From Engraulis encrasicolus (taxonomy: Eukaryota; Chordata; Actinopteri; Clupeiformes; Engraulidae): a stretch of 64,000 nt of DNA. How positions within the stretch are numbered: position 1 is the stretch's first letter; each line of letters begins with the position of its first letter. The notes beneath the pieces are model-generated. The model saw nothing but the letters and a program-made list of their open reading frames with translations, was not told the DNA's origin and did not search any database. The stretch is from positions 50,084,295-50,148,294 of the forward strand of contig NC_085861.1 in the NCBI RefSeq assembly GCF_034702125.1, written 5' to 3'. A program made the position numbers and the translations under genes. Shown piece after piece: positions 48,434-60,177 of the stretch.

Positions 48434-48613
48434 AGGGGCCTATACTACAAAGCTGGTTCAAGCAGGATAAGTTAAGAAGTAAATCATCTAATAGAAGAGC
48501 CTGGAGTCCTCCTTTTCTTTTTCTTTTTTTTTTTGTTTTTTAAAAAAAGCTCTTGTATTAGATGATTTACCTCTTAACTTATCCTACTTGAACCAGCTTT
48601 GTAGTATAGGCCC
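48434..48613. mobile_element. Fold-back MITE with about 65-bp arms
   Basis: GGGCCTATACTACAAAGCTG ... AGTAAATCATCTAATAGAAG pairs with CTTGTATTAGATGATTTAC ... CAGCTTTGTAGTATAGGCCC. The loop is a T-rich segment. Arms are near-perfect. Confidence 0.85.
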
Positions 48614-48949
48614 TAGAGCACTGACATGGACAAACATTTGCCACGAACAGTGTTGTGCTTTTTTGTTTTTGGTGTTTTGGTTTTTCATTTTGTTTTTCCA
48701 CAAGGTCAGCTCTGATGCTATTGACTGTTTGCTCGATGTGGGCTTTTTAAGTGGAATAATCAATTCGGGCCTGAGGCGGCGTCAATGATGGTGAAGGCCT
48801 GTACAGCATACAGTTACTGTGTTGTCCATGGTGTAGAGTGGACCAAATGGCCAGTGTTATTTAATTGAGTTCCAAAGAGTTCATTTCAACACTGTTCATA
48901 CACTGTAGCTTCGCGTTAAATTAACGCTTTCACAACGGAAAGTGGTGGC

Positions 48950-50952
48950 GGGAGATGCCTACAGCATAGCCTACAATGCGTAAAGGCGCTTAACGCTCTC
49001 TCGCACAAACTGGGGAAATTCTGCACTGACGGAAGTTCTCCTACACACAGATACAGCAGATATTTTTAAAGTCTCCAAAAGAGTAGCCTAGTCCATTTCT
49101 GCCCATATTTTGTCTCTCACGCCTACACTCAGTCCAAGACTGCGAAAAAAAAGGTGGCGCCAAGAGGAGGGGTGAGGGGACGGGCTTGTGTGTGGGGTAG
49201 AAAGTGGGAAGCGAGGGTGAGAAGGCAACAGCGACTCCGGGCAGCGCGAGCAGAAAGAAATCACGGAAGGATATTTTGGAATGTGCAGTAAAGATAGAGA
49301 GCTTCTGCGTTTCGTGTGCTACGCCTGTGATTGCTCTGTGCGAATAGAGTGGGGGCGCATACACGGCAGACTCAACTGACTTCTGAACCCAGAAGTGTGG
49401 GAGGATTCGTGAACGAGACGGAAGGCTAAATACCAAGGCTGGGTGCTTTATGGCGGTCTATGCGACCATGGATGTTTTTGCTTTGATTCGCCTTGAACTA
49501 TGATGATAGCTCTCTTGCAAGACCCACTGGATAACGAACGCAACAAATGCAAGCAAGGTTACTGAAAAGCTGAAATCAAAGGTGCAACTTCGCGATGTTC
49601 CATATTGGCTATCCTTGCTGTAGTGTTATGACGTAGAGGCAAGTACATGTGCAACATTGATCTGTGTGATTTGATGGTCTTCGGGCTCCCCACTGACACA
49701 TGGTTTCAAATGCAATAGACAGAGGGAGGACGGCTGATCTTGTCATGAGGTGGCATCTGCTTGTTCAAATGGCAAGCGACGGGTGTTTTGCTATGCTCAG
49801 TTACTGGCCATAGACTTGTCAGATAGCATAGCTTTGAATTAATCAAATGTGTGGAATGGATGCGCTCTGATCATTTCTTTGTCAGTAGGCTACATGCCAA
49901 AATACGTGCACACTGACCAAATAATCGCATTTTAATTTATGAGACTATTTATTTATTTATTTCATTATTTATTAGCGGCAGAGCGCGCGCAACATGTATT
50001 TCCCGTCTGTGCAGTAGTCATACGAAAATCCGGAGACACCATAAGGCGGAGAGCGTCAAAAGAAGCTGAGATCAATAGTCAATCCAAGAAATTGCCTCCA
50101 CGAATGGGTAGATACATTGATTTACCCAATCCGACTATATTAACGAAAAGCTATTCGTTTTTATTAATGCCGCCCTCTTATATCACCTCTTCTTTCTGTG
50201 ACGGTTCTAGTCATTTTGCTGAGACGTGCAATCGCATATCCAGCCCGTTTGAGGTGCCATACAATTAAGGACAATTTCTGGGAAATGTCAATGTTTTTTT
50301 TCTCTCCTGTGTGAGGGTTTCACCATGGAAACCCCGGGTGTGCGATGGTGGCGACCTTAGTGGATGGGAGGCGGTGTGAAGGAGATGACAATGTAAACAA
50401 CGAACCTTTCATGGTGTCTAGGTTTCATGAAGGCAATTTTCAACGCATTGTTGAGTGTTTTCGGCCCTCTGACAGCTGTCACCGTGTAGAGCTATTCTTT
50501 CCCCTTCATCTTCAGCGTTAGACATGTAGCCTGCGATACACGATGTATGCGTTGTACATCCCACAGCTCCCAACCTGTTAACCCTCACGAAAATGCATTT
50601 TAAGCGCTGAAGTACCAGCCACGCACGCAGCATCACTGTGCAACGCTGTTAGTAACCACTGTCGTCACGTCGCTGTTAGAAATGACCGATGTGAACCTTC
50701 TGAATCAAAACGTGATTAATATCCCTTTGAACATGGATGACTTGGCAATCAAGAGACTTACCAGATTCTAATTCAATCTCAGGAATAGTATGATGTGACC
50801 ATCCGAGCACAATGCATTGGCAAGGATCTCACGCTAACACTTGTCACACCATGTGTATAATCCACTTGCCCTCCTCGGGCAAGTAAGACTCTCATGCATT
50901 GACTGTCCCCCATAACGCAAGCACGACGAAGAACAGGAACCGAGTCTTCGCC
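48950..50952 (+). promoter_or_regulatory. Candidate adcy3 promoter and 5' UTR region
   Basis: It is CpG-richer than its surroundings around 48,950-49,400 and 49,980-50,060, with GC-rich patches (GGCAGCGCGAGCAG) and few transposons, unlike the 10 kb before it. Vertebrate ADCY3 has a noncoding first exon, which could lie here. An acceptor-like ACGAAGAACAG ends at 50,938, 14 bp before the start codon. The exact start site cannot be set from sequence. Confidence 0.35.
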
Positions 50953-51624
50953 ATGCCCCGGAACCGGGCCTTCTCCGAGCCGGAGTACTCGGCGGAGATC
51001 ACCGACTGCTCTGTGACTCTGCCCTCAGACCCGGGCCAGGCGGTGGGGCGCACGCACGAGGTGACGGTGCGCAGCCAGGGCTGCTGCCTGTGCCTGCCGC
51101 GCTTCATGCGCCTCACCTTCGCGCCGGAGTCCCTGGAGAACCTCTACCAGACCTACTTCCGGCGCCAGCGGCACGACACGCTGCTGGTTCTGGTGGCCTT
51201 TGCGGCGTTCTTCGACTGCTACATCATCGTCATGTGCGCCGTGGTCTACACCACCGACAAGCTGGCCTCAGTCGCCGTGGCCACGGCGGGGCTGGTGGCC
51301 GACGCGGTCATCTACCTGCTGTGCCGCTTCGGCTGGCTGCCGGAGCGCGTGTCACGCCGCCTGGTGCCCTACGCCCTGTGGGTGCTCATCGCCGCCCAGA
51401 TCTTCTGCCACCTGGGCCTGAACTTTGCCCGCTTCCACCAGCCCAGTGACACGGTGGGCTGGCAGGCCTTCTTCAGCTTCTCCAGCTTCCTGACGCTGCC
51501 CATGCGCCTGGCGCCCATCGTGCTGCTCACCGCCGTCTCCTGCGGCGTGCACACGCTGGTGCTGGGGGTCACCATCGCCCAGCAAATGCAGGAGGACATC
51601 CAGGGAGGCGCGCTTGGACGACAG
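50953..51624 (+). CDS. adcy3: Adenylyl cyclase type 3, first coding exon (partial gene)
   Basis: Adcy3 makes cAMP from ATP at the plasma and ciliary membrane. This 224-codon exon encodes the cytosolic N-terminus and five of the six helices of the first membrane bundle. The start [18 protein letters not shown] matches the vertebrate family start and has a good context (CGCCATGC); a frame-continuous ATG at 50,899 would add 18 unlike residues and is rejected. Further marks are [20 protein letters not shown] (about 50-69) and helices near 78-99, 104-125, 138-159, 169-186 and 190-211. The exon ends GGALGRQ at the donor CAG/gtgagg. The next exon (helix six and the first cyclase domain) is not in the window, so intron 1 exceeds 12.3 kb. 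The exon is GC-rich, as in relatives. Whether it is the a or b fish paralogue cannot be told from this exon. Confidence 0.95.
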
Positions 51625-52755
51625 GTGAGGTTTGAGAGCGGTGGGATGGGGCTTGGATGACAGGTGAGGTTTGAGAGCTGTGGGATGGGGCTTGGACGAC
51701 AGGGACAGGTGAGGTTGAACAGTGGGGGGGATGGGGCTCGGACGACAGATTAGGTTGAACAGTGAGGGGATGGGGCTCGGACGGCAGGTAAGGTTTGAGA
51801 GCAGTGGTATGGGATGACGGGTGAGGTTTGAAGAGTGGGGTGGGTTGACAAGGTGAGATGGTAGAGGGGTGGGATGGGGTTTGGATGACAGGTGAGAGTG
51901 AAGGGTGGTGTGATTGGACTACAGGTGAGGTGAGATGGGGCTTGGACGGCAGGTGAGGATTGAGCGTGGTGGGATGGGATGACGGGTGAGGTTTCAGAGT
52001 GGTGGGATGAGGTGATGGGGATAGGTGGTAGAGTAGTGGGATTGGGTGATGAGACAACGGGCGAGGTTTGAGAGTGGTGGGATGGGACTCGGATGACAGG
52101 TGAGGTTTGAGAGCGGTGGGATGAGGCTGGGATGACAGGTGAGGTTTGAGAGCGGTGGGATGGGGATGGGGCTGGGCTGACAGGTGAGATAGAGTCGAGG
52201 GTGATGTGATGGCGCGACAGGTGAGGTGGTATTGTGGTGGGATGAGGCTTGAATGACGGGTGAGATTGAAGAGCAGTGGGATGGGGTGACAGATGAGGTA
52301 GGATGAGATGACGGGTGAGGTTTGAGAGTGATGACAAAGGGTATGACTGGTGAGGCTTAAGAGTGGTGGGATGGAATGATAGATAAGGTGGTAGAGTGGT
52401 GGGATCGGGTGATGGGACAACAGGTGAGGTTTGAGAGTGGTGGGATGGGGCCCGGCTGGCACAACCGTTAAGGTTGGAGAGAGGTGAGGTGGTAGAGAGG
52501 GGGTGATGGGGTGATGGGGTGACAGGTCTGGCTTGCGAGTGGTGGGATGGGGTGATGGGTGAGACAGGGAATAGGAGTGGAACTGTGGGAAGGGGTAGAC
52601 AGATAGTCTGCAGGACTACATCCAGGGAGGTATGCTTGGACGACAGGTGGGTCAGAGCGTGATGTGTGATGGGACGATGGGTGAGGTTGGAGAGGGGTGG
52701 AATGGGGTGATGGAATGACAGGTGAGGCTTGAGATGGGTGGAATGGGCATGACGG
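51625..52755. repeat. GC-rich minisatellite in adcy3 intron 1
   Basis: Degenerate tandem units of about 35-45 bp are built on GACAGGTGAGGTTTGAGAG then GGTGGGATGGGGCTTGGA. The sequence CAGGTGAG recurs at least a dozen times. The first unit overlaps the end of the adcy3 exon and its splice donor. Because the units lack stops on the minus strand, long Pro/His/Ser-rich open frames appear there (51,569-52,462 and 51,750-52,811); these are artefacts. Confidence 0.9.
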
Positions 52756-52837
52756 GGAGTGTAGTTACATGCAGGGAATTTTCGGATTTCAAACGGAATA
52801 TTGGTAGTCAAAAAAGGGAGTCCAAGGCACTCTTCTT

Positions 52838-52976
52838 GTGCAAAAATATGAAAAAGCCTTTATTGAAACATGGCTATTAAGTTAGGAGGCTTGAGCTGCT
52901 ACGCGTGGGTCTCTGCTCCCATGTTTTTAAACTTAATAGCCATGTTTCAATAAAGGCTTTTTAATATTTTTGCACA
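52838..52976. repeat. Palindrome with 47-bp arms
   Basis: GTGCAAAAATATGAAAAAGC ... GGCTATTAAGTT mirrors AACTTAATAGCC ... TTTTTGCAC. The loop of about 44 bp includes GCTACGCGTGGGTCTC, resembling the paired GCCGAAACGCG-type fish repeats. Confidence 0.85.
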
Positions 52977-53236
52977 AAAAGAGCACCTTCAAGATTTTTT
53001 CTCTACAATTCCCTGAGCACTTCAGATTTTCTCTTCACTTGAGGAATATTGGTAGTATTCGCTTTGCACACGAACGTCATGAAAACTTGCCCTATTTGTG
53101 GCTGGACGCTGGGGGTATTCCAGCAGCACGGCGCTCTTTCACACATGCAAAAAGAATATTCCGGAAGTTGTTTTAAACCGAATGCTGACACTGTTCCATT
53201 TGAAGTTGGAATATGTTGTGCATGTACTGTAACTGT

Positions 53237-53472
53237 GGGTCAAAGACGTCCAAAATGGCATTGTCATTCAGTGTAACGGATACCTTCTGCTGACTGTAAC
53301 GGTAAAAAAAAACATGATTTTTAAATAGTTTCAAGTGAATGGATGACAGCCGAGGCTTTCATGAATTCACTGGAAAAAAATAAAATAAAAAGAGTCATGT
53401 TTTTTACAGTTACAGTCAGCAGAAGGTATCCGTTACACTGAATGACAATGCCATTTTGGACGTCTTTGACCC
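53237..53472. mobile_element. Inverted repeat with 64-bp identical arms
   Basis: The arms 53,237-53,300 and 53,409-53,472 (GGGTCAAAGACGTCCAAAAT ... and its complement) are identical by eye over 64 bp, with a spacer of about 108 bp. It is probably a young MITE. An (AGTG)n patch lies just after at 53,516-53,535. Confidence 0.88.
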
Positions 53473-53861
53473 TGTGCACAGGGATGAGGAGTGGGACAGT
53501 ATAGGGGTAAGGGGGATGAGTGAGTGAGTGAGTGAGTTAGAACTTTACTTGTCTCTGTGGGGCAGTTGTATTTGCAGCACACTTGCTGGCACCAGACAGA
53601 AGACAGGACACAGGGAGTAGGAATTCATCCAGGGACGGGTGCTTGGACGACAGGTGAGAGAGGGATGAGGGATGGGTCGTGAAAGATGAAGAAGTGGGAC
53701 TAGGTGCTCAGACCACAGACGAGAGAGGCGGAGTGACAGGGGTAGAGGGCATTTTTGGTGACGGTAGTGGACAAAATGACTGTACGTTAGGATGCACAGC
53801 TGGTCAACGTACAGTTGAAACCAGACGTTTACATAAACTCTATACAACGTAGGCTACCTGA

Positions 53862-54200
53862 GATTAGATTAGATAACTTTATTAGTACCCAAAGGTAGAT
53901 TTGCTTTGCAGATAAGTGATCTCATACAAGACAAAACATCTTAAGCATTTAGGACACACATATACAACCATTCCACACTGGACACTTAGTCAATATCAAC
54001 AAGTTGTGCATCCTATTGAAGGGATATGGAGTCGCACAGTGACAAGGATAGTATCTATAGGACCTTTGTACATAAAATGAGATAAATATATAAGAAAATA
54101 AAGATATGATAAAACAATAAAAACATGATGAAAGAAAAATAAAATGTTCCACTTATTACCAAAACCACTAATGTTACCAAATACTACCAGTAATATTACC
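53862..54200 (-). repeat. LINE 3' end with (AGATT)n tail
   Basis: GAGATTAGATTAGATAACTT then TATTAGTACCCAAAGGTAG is the reverse-complemented end of another non-LTR family with a pentanucleotide tail. About 340 bp remain. A Tc1-like terminus fragment (ACAGTTGAAACCAGACGTTT) precedes it at 53,811. Confidence 0.65.
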
Positions 54201-54239
54201 AAAAGTATTCTCTCACCCATCCAAATGATCAGAAACAGG

Positions 54240-55665
54240 TGTCCTAATCGCCAAAGCTCAAAGACCAAAGGTGTATAAAATAAAGCACCCTGGCATGCAG
54301 ACTGTCTTTACAAATATTTGTGGAAGAATTGGCCACTCACAGGAGGTCAGTGAACTCCAGTGTGGAAATGGTCATTGGATGCCACCTGATGAAATGTCCC
54401 CTCTCCTAAGTATTCCACATTCAACTGTCAGCTTTATTATAAGAAAAAAGTAAGATTTTTGGAACAACAACAATTCAGCCACGAAGTGGGAGGCCACGTA
54501 AACGACAGAGAGGGCTCAGCAGATGCTGAAGTGCATGAAAGTGCAAAAAGGTGGTCGACTTTCTGCACAGCCAATTGCCACAGAGCTCCAAACTTCATGT
54601 GACCTCCAGATCAGAGCGCTTTCTCTGTATGCAGAGAGGATTTCCATGGCCGAGCATCTGCATCCAAGCCATACATCACCAAGTGCGATGCAAAGCGTCG
54701 TATGCTGTGGTGTAAAGCCCATCCCCACTGGACTTCCCATAAGTTTTGTCGCCTATTCATTTTGTTTGAACAACAGCTAATAACCTGACTTTCAATTAAC
54801 CAATTGGCTTCAGAAGGCTACAACTCTCCCAAATTTCCTTTTATGTACAAAAATACATTTGTTGTACCAAAGAATGTTATTTTAATGAACACAGACAGAG
54901 CAGATTGTGGCAAGACAAAAGTTTTGTTGCCTACAAAAAATACTGTGAAAAATGAACAAATAAGTCACTTCAAATACACAGCTCAGGCGTCACACTTATG
55001 ATGTCATCACTGAATCACTCTTGCCCCTTCAGAAAATCATTGGCCATATGCAGGTGCATGTTTAGAGTCACAGTAAAGTCATGATTTCAAAGTATATAGT
55101 CCCATTAGCCTTCATTTTTGTCAGAATTAGGCCTTGCAAATTCCTGGCGGCCTTTGGAGAGGGTTCTTTGATCTACGACACACCCACATACACCATTCCG
55201 CAGTGTGTGGCATTTTATGTCATGGGAAATAATCACCCAGAGTTCTACTTCCTTGGGTAACTGTGGTGAACTTAAGTAGCACCTTTTTATGACCATTTGA
55301 ATCCACTTTCAATCCACTTTCTTCAAATTCGCATAACAGTCTTGTTGTCAAGTCTTGTCGCTTGGGGACAGGATCGGCCAGCCCAGTACCCTATCCAGAC
55401 ATGAACATCATTGAGTATGTCAGGGGTGGGATGAAAAAGAGAGCATGGAAGACAGTTGTTGTGGCTTTCATACAAAGTCTGAAGTCTGTTGATTCATTGA
55501 AAGTCAGGTTATTAGCTGTTGTTTCAACAGCATGGATAGATGCCAAAGGTTCTGGGAGGGACTGTAGAGCAGTGGAGACGTGTTCTCTGGAGCGATGAAT
55601 CACAGGTTTCCGTCTGGAAATCTGATTGACAAGTCTGGGTTTGGAGGTAGTCAGGAGAATAGTAA
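54240..55665 (+). pseudogene. Tc1-type transposase remnant, split by a second element
   Basis: The 5' part (54,240-54,734) reads in pieces as a Tc1 transposase: CTAATCGCCAAAGCTCAAAG, CTGGCATGCAGACTGTCTTT, a GRPRKR-type basic motif (AGTGGGAGGCCACGTAAACG), and CATCCAAGCCATACATCACC. It resumes at about 55,560 with GAGCAGTGGAGACGTGTTCT ... CTGGAGCGATGAATC, the catalytic SDES region. Frameshifts are present throughout and the C-terminal part is missing. Confidence 0.8.
54735..55560 (+). mobile_element. Second Tc1/mariner-type remnant nested in the first
   Basis: It contains AAGTTTTGTCGCCTA-type termini (54,741 and, similar, 54,920) and an open segment 55,362-55,598 reading PYPDMNIIEYVRGGMKKRAW. 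PDxNxIE is the motif with the third catalytic acidic residue of Tc1/mariner transposases. It sits between GGACT (before) and GGGACT (after), where the host Tc1 reads continuously in family members. Confidence 0.65.
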
Positions 55666-58044
55666 GCAAAGTGGAGAGGAGGGCTATGGAGACAGATGAG
55701 TGGGGAATGTTGGCTTAGGGGTGCTGATAAATAGTTAGGAGGGACAGATCCACATGGAAATGTGTGCGGCGTAAATGCAAAACAGCAATACAATGAGTTA
55801 AGTATGACATTGGCGCATGGAGAATCTATACATTTCAGCCATTTATGTTTTGAGAAATTACATAAGATTTTACCCATGACTTGTATAGTAGGCCTAGTAC
55901 ATTGTCATTTATATTAAAAAATGCAGTCTACAGTGAATCATTTCTGTTTGCAACACACTTTTAATTCGTCCCTCATGCAGGGGTCTATGTAATGAAAAAA
56001 ACAAAAAACAAAATAGGAGCACAGATAAGAATTTAGGAGCACTGTGAAATTGTTAACGCTCAGACAAAAAGGGTCTAAAAGAGTAGGCTACTGTATGCCT
56101 TTTCCCCCACACACATAGGCGTACACATTCTACATGGGGGGTGCTGGTCACAGGGCCAGTTTTTCAAAATTCCTCCCAGTAAAAGGGCTGAACAGCATAT
56201 TACACATTTACGTCTATATTCACATTCATTTCTATATGCAGCTCGATGTCTCCTCTGCTGTGTCAATGAAGGCCTGTCACCTAACTCCTTATAATACAAC
56301 TGTAAAACAAAGCCTGGGGAGTGTCAGTAAACTCATCCCAACTGTCCCTTCTCTGAAGGCTTTTTATTGCTCCCAAACCCAAGTTAACTACAACAACTTG
56401 ATTAGGCTTTTGATCCCTCTGTCTTTCAAGCACTCATGGTTTTCTCTATAGGATGTATTTATTCCAGGAGAGAAATGCGAAGGAAATCGTTTTTCAAATC
56501 GTTTTTTAAAACGGAAATTGTTTGAAAAAAAAGTAAAAAAAAATGTATATATATATATTTTTACATTTCCGGAAACTATGGCAGCCAAATTTAAACTATG
56601 GCGGTGCGCCATTATAGTTTCCTCAATGTATGGGAAACACTGGATGAGTTTTCCGATTGTTGTCTTCATCAGATTCTTCATCTGATGAAGACGACAGTCT
56701 AAACGTCAACCTATCCTGCCATGGAATGAAGAAACAAAGAAAAAAAATTAAGTGTGCGGACTCCTCACTCCAAAATTACAGTCAGCCTTTTGTCCTGCAC
56801 CTTTTATTGGCATGTGCACAATCTTCACCAAACAAAACCAATCCCTGGCCTGTACAAAGTTGAATTAAACTAAGCCATGAGAACTAGACCATGGTGGAAT
56901 TAAATGGGAGCAAAGGTTCATTCATAGTTGCCTGAAAAGAGTTTGAGGATTAAGTTTGGAATTACTGTTGCGATGTTGTAGTAGGATTTCATATTCCATA
57001 GTAACATATTCCATTGCTCTGTACTGTAGAATCAAAAATCCTTGTTTTTTTGGAAGTGCTTATTTGAAAAAATCTGTTTTATTGATTTGATTTGACACGT
57101 GTTGCATCAGCTAAATTTGGACTGTAGACACACTTGCCATCCCAAGTGCGATATCTGATATATGGATATAGGGACCATGGACAGCTCTGTGTATAGCAGG
57201 GATTAAAAACAGGTGGTTTGATGTAGGTGGATGAGAGCAGCAACATTTTAATAGTAGAAAAACATTTCTATGTTTTTTTGCCTCAAACAAATGAAGACCA
57301 CACTCCCATAAACCACAAAACCCAATGTTGTTAATTTTGGTGTTTTATGCCAACATGATTTAAGCAAATACTTGCAAATTAAGCTTGAGGAAATGCATGC
57401 ACCATAGCTGGTATTTGTACCTGAGGTCTCATGTGAACAAAGAACAGATCCTGTTTAAAAGTTGTGTTTATCTGTGGGGTTTGAAATGAACTAAAGCCCA
57501 CCAGATCAGTCGTGCTGCCCAGCCTGAGTTAATGCAAATAAGGAACCCACTGCTCCCCAACATGAGCCATATTGGCACAACAAGTTGCTTGTGAATCCAC
57601 CATTTTCTTCTCAAAGTGTGTGAGTGTAAAAGAGGAAATTTTCAATCAATGTGTTAAGGAAATGTAAAAAGAAAACCTTCATAAGACCTTGCTCCTTTTA
57701 ACAGTGTGGCAATACCAATGCTTTTTCATTGAGTTAGATTGTAGCCAGTAGCCTCTCCATCTGACAATTCCAGAAATGGCAAATAAATAAATACATTTAT
57801 TAAATGCATGAATGAAAGGCAAGATATGGCTCTGGCCATTGTTGCTCAGTTAAGGAAGCCTTTAGACAACAGCCTTGGAGTCAAATGCCTTACTGTACTG
57901 TATATGCATACCTGGTCAACAAAGCTGGATTCAGAACAAGAACATAGTCATGAAGAATGAATGATTTCTACATCACAATTAGAACTGAAGTCTCTTTGTG
58001 CAAATGGCTAAATACTGTACTTTTCAAGCTGCTTACAGTTAAAC
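55666..58044. other. adcy3 intron 1, no recognised element
   Basis: AT-rich intronic sequence with a short (TA)n patch at about 56,545 and no exon-like block, including no match to the expected second adcy3 exon. Confidence 0.55.
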
Positions 58045-58414
58045 CAGGGGTGTCGAACTAATTTCAGTCCTGGGGCCACATACAGCCAATTTGATCGCAA
58101 GTGGGTCAGAATAGTATCGTAATTGCGAAATATCGCACATTTCTGGTTCTTATCAGAATCTCATTGCTATCAATCATCTCAAGGTGGATGAAGATGGTTT
58201 ATATTGGGAGCACTGACTGTACAATGACGAGCAATAACATTGTTCTCAAGCATTGAAAATCTGAAATATCAGACTCATGCAACAACTTTGTAATAAACTA
58301 GAGATCTTTTTTTGCATTCTTAGTTTTTTCCCCCTCTCTCTACAAGTGTGGGGTTGGATTGAACCATTGGGTGGGCCGCATCTGGCCCCTGGGGCCTTAT
58401 GTTTGACACCCGTG
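58045..58414. mobile_element. hAT-type MITE
   Basis: It begins CAGGGGTGTCGAACTAATTT and ends ATGTTTGACACCCGTG, flanked by AGTTAAAC and AGTTGCAC (decayed 8-bp duplication). GGCCGCATCTGGCCCCTGGG inside is typical of this widespread hAT group. Confidence 0.8.
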
Positions 58415-59207
58415 AGTTGCACTCTTTAAAGATGATCTTGGCGAATGAGACTATTGCATACATTTTCATAACTCAGATTAGGCTGCGTTTTATTTGTTTT
58501 TTAAAAACAGGTAGGTGGGGACCATACCAGAATGTGGTGCAGATATCATAAGAGAAGTGGTGTGTGCATGTGTGTGGATGTGTCCATTGAGGCCAGAGGA
58601 GTGATGGGTTAGACCATAACTCTGACCTCCTCTGTATGTCAGTGGATCCCTGGTGCATAGATGCTTGCAATGACATGTGATGAATGAGCTAGATGAGTAT
58701 TTGCATCCAAAATATAAGATGATGTACCGGTATTTTGAAAAAAGGGAGTAGTACATTGTGATTAACTGTGTGGACACAAGAGGAAGCTGTCTGAATTCTC
58801 TGAAAGGGATATTTAGGTGACCGTATTAAAAAAAGCATAAAACCACAGCTGTCCAAATCACGGTAGAATTAAATGTGCATCTCAACTCTCCTGTTTCCAC
58901 CAGAACAGTTCATCGACAGCTCCAGAGGGTCAATATATACACAGCCTGTCACTCAAACATCCTTTTGAGACAGCTTCCTCTTGCGTCCACAGATAATCCT
59001 GTTTGATGTGGTTCATCCTTCTTGGTGGTATGCAGACATTACCTTCGATACCGTGGCTCTTGTTATCAGCCGGTGAGCAGACGGAACGTCTTCTGATTGG
59101 CTGAGCAGGTGTCCTTTATTCCCCGGTAGCAGGACACCTATAATATCATGCGGGCGTGCGGGCGTCTAAGACTCTAAATTGCTTCTTTTCTAACTTTCTG
59201 GCGAAGT

Positions 59208-59345
59208 GCCGTTACTAATTCTATTGCATCTGGTTGTCTAGTCAAGATCGCGTTGTTAGTTCTATCGCATCTGGTTGTCTAGTCAAGACCCTGTTACTAA
59301 TTCACATCTGCTTGTCAAGTCATAAACCCAACAAGTCACCCCAAC
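59208..59345. repeat. Tandem repeat of about 50-bp units
   Basis: ACTAATTCTATTGCATCTGG then TTGTCTAGTCAAGA occurs in three increasingly diverged copies, then CCCAACAAGTCA repeats. Confidence 0.8.
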
Positions 59346-59520
59346 AAGTCACCCCAACGTTCTGCACATGTCCTTACATGCCTCCGACAGAAGCGTGTCT
59401 CACTAGATTAGGAAGTGGTGCCCATAGCAACGTACCAAGCGCAGTGGTTAATCTACTTTCTCACGAAGCCTATCAACATATTAATACATTTATATTGAAA
59501 TGCTGGTAACCAGGTGATAA

Positions 59521-59671
59521 GCGGAATAGCGGCCTTCGAGGTGTCTTGATATCAAGGGAAAATGGACTTGGCGAAGCGAACAGCCCTTCGGCTGCGCCGT
59601 CTGGCTGTTATAACGCTCTGCCTCGTCCATTATTTCCCTTGATATCGGGACACCTCATCGGCCGCTATTCC
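59521..59671. mobile_element. Fold-back MITE
   Basis: GGAATAGCGGCCTTCGAGGT ... TGATATCAAGGGAAAATGGAC pairs with GTCCATTATTTCCCTTGATATC ... TCATCGGCCGCTATTCC. Arms of about 46 bp, with a loop of about 57 bp that contains a second small palindrome (AGCCCTTCGGCTGCGC). Confidence 0.8.
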
Positions 59672-60177
59672 ATACATACATCACAAAGACTTGCTGTCTT
59701 GGTCAAAGATGAAACAGTTACACGCGCATCAAGAATTTTTCCTTTTTGAACTCTGATATGTCACCCATAATGTTGTGTGCATTGCAAAATGCTGAGCAAA
59801 ACTGCTCTCTAACCCTGCTAATTGACTCTTCACACTTCGGGCAATTAATGAAGATTGGCCAACAGTCCACACTAAAACGACAGGTGTTTCAGTTATTTTG
59901 TCCAACCCCTGGTATACTTGGTAAGATGTTAGACACTTTGTCCCACACACACATGGCTACAGCTACATAAGATGAACAGCAGGCAGCCTATAAATGACCA
60001 CACATGTGTGAAGATCTCAGTTAAGCATGAAAAGAGAAAAAAAAGAGGGAAGGTGTGAGTCTGCACCTATTACGATGACTCACAGAGATGAAGGGTAGGT
60101 GTGAAGTCAGGTGCAAAAAGGACATGCGTGTTTTAAAAGGTACGGATGGGTAGCATTTGCAGTGATTGCTGTGACTT

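Noticed and set aside
49041..49436. 131-codon minus-strand frame near the adcy3 promoter
   Set aside because: No conserved block. It lies in CpG-richer DNA where long chance frames are common.
50899..50952. Upstream ATG for adcy3 adding 18 residues
   Set aside because: The added residues do not resemble the family N-terminus, while the internal ATG begins the conserved MPRN...FSEPEYSAE start.
51625..52755. CRISPR-like repeat array
   Set aside because: Units are degenerate, contiguous and without unique spacers, in an animal intron.
51569..52811. Minus-strand frames of 297 and 353 codons, rich in Pro/His/Ser
   Set aside because: They are antisense to a tandem repeat whose units lack stops. 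Composition follows the repeat unit and there is no splice or start context.
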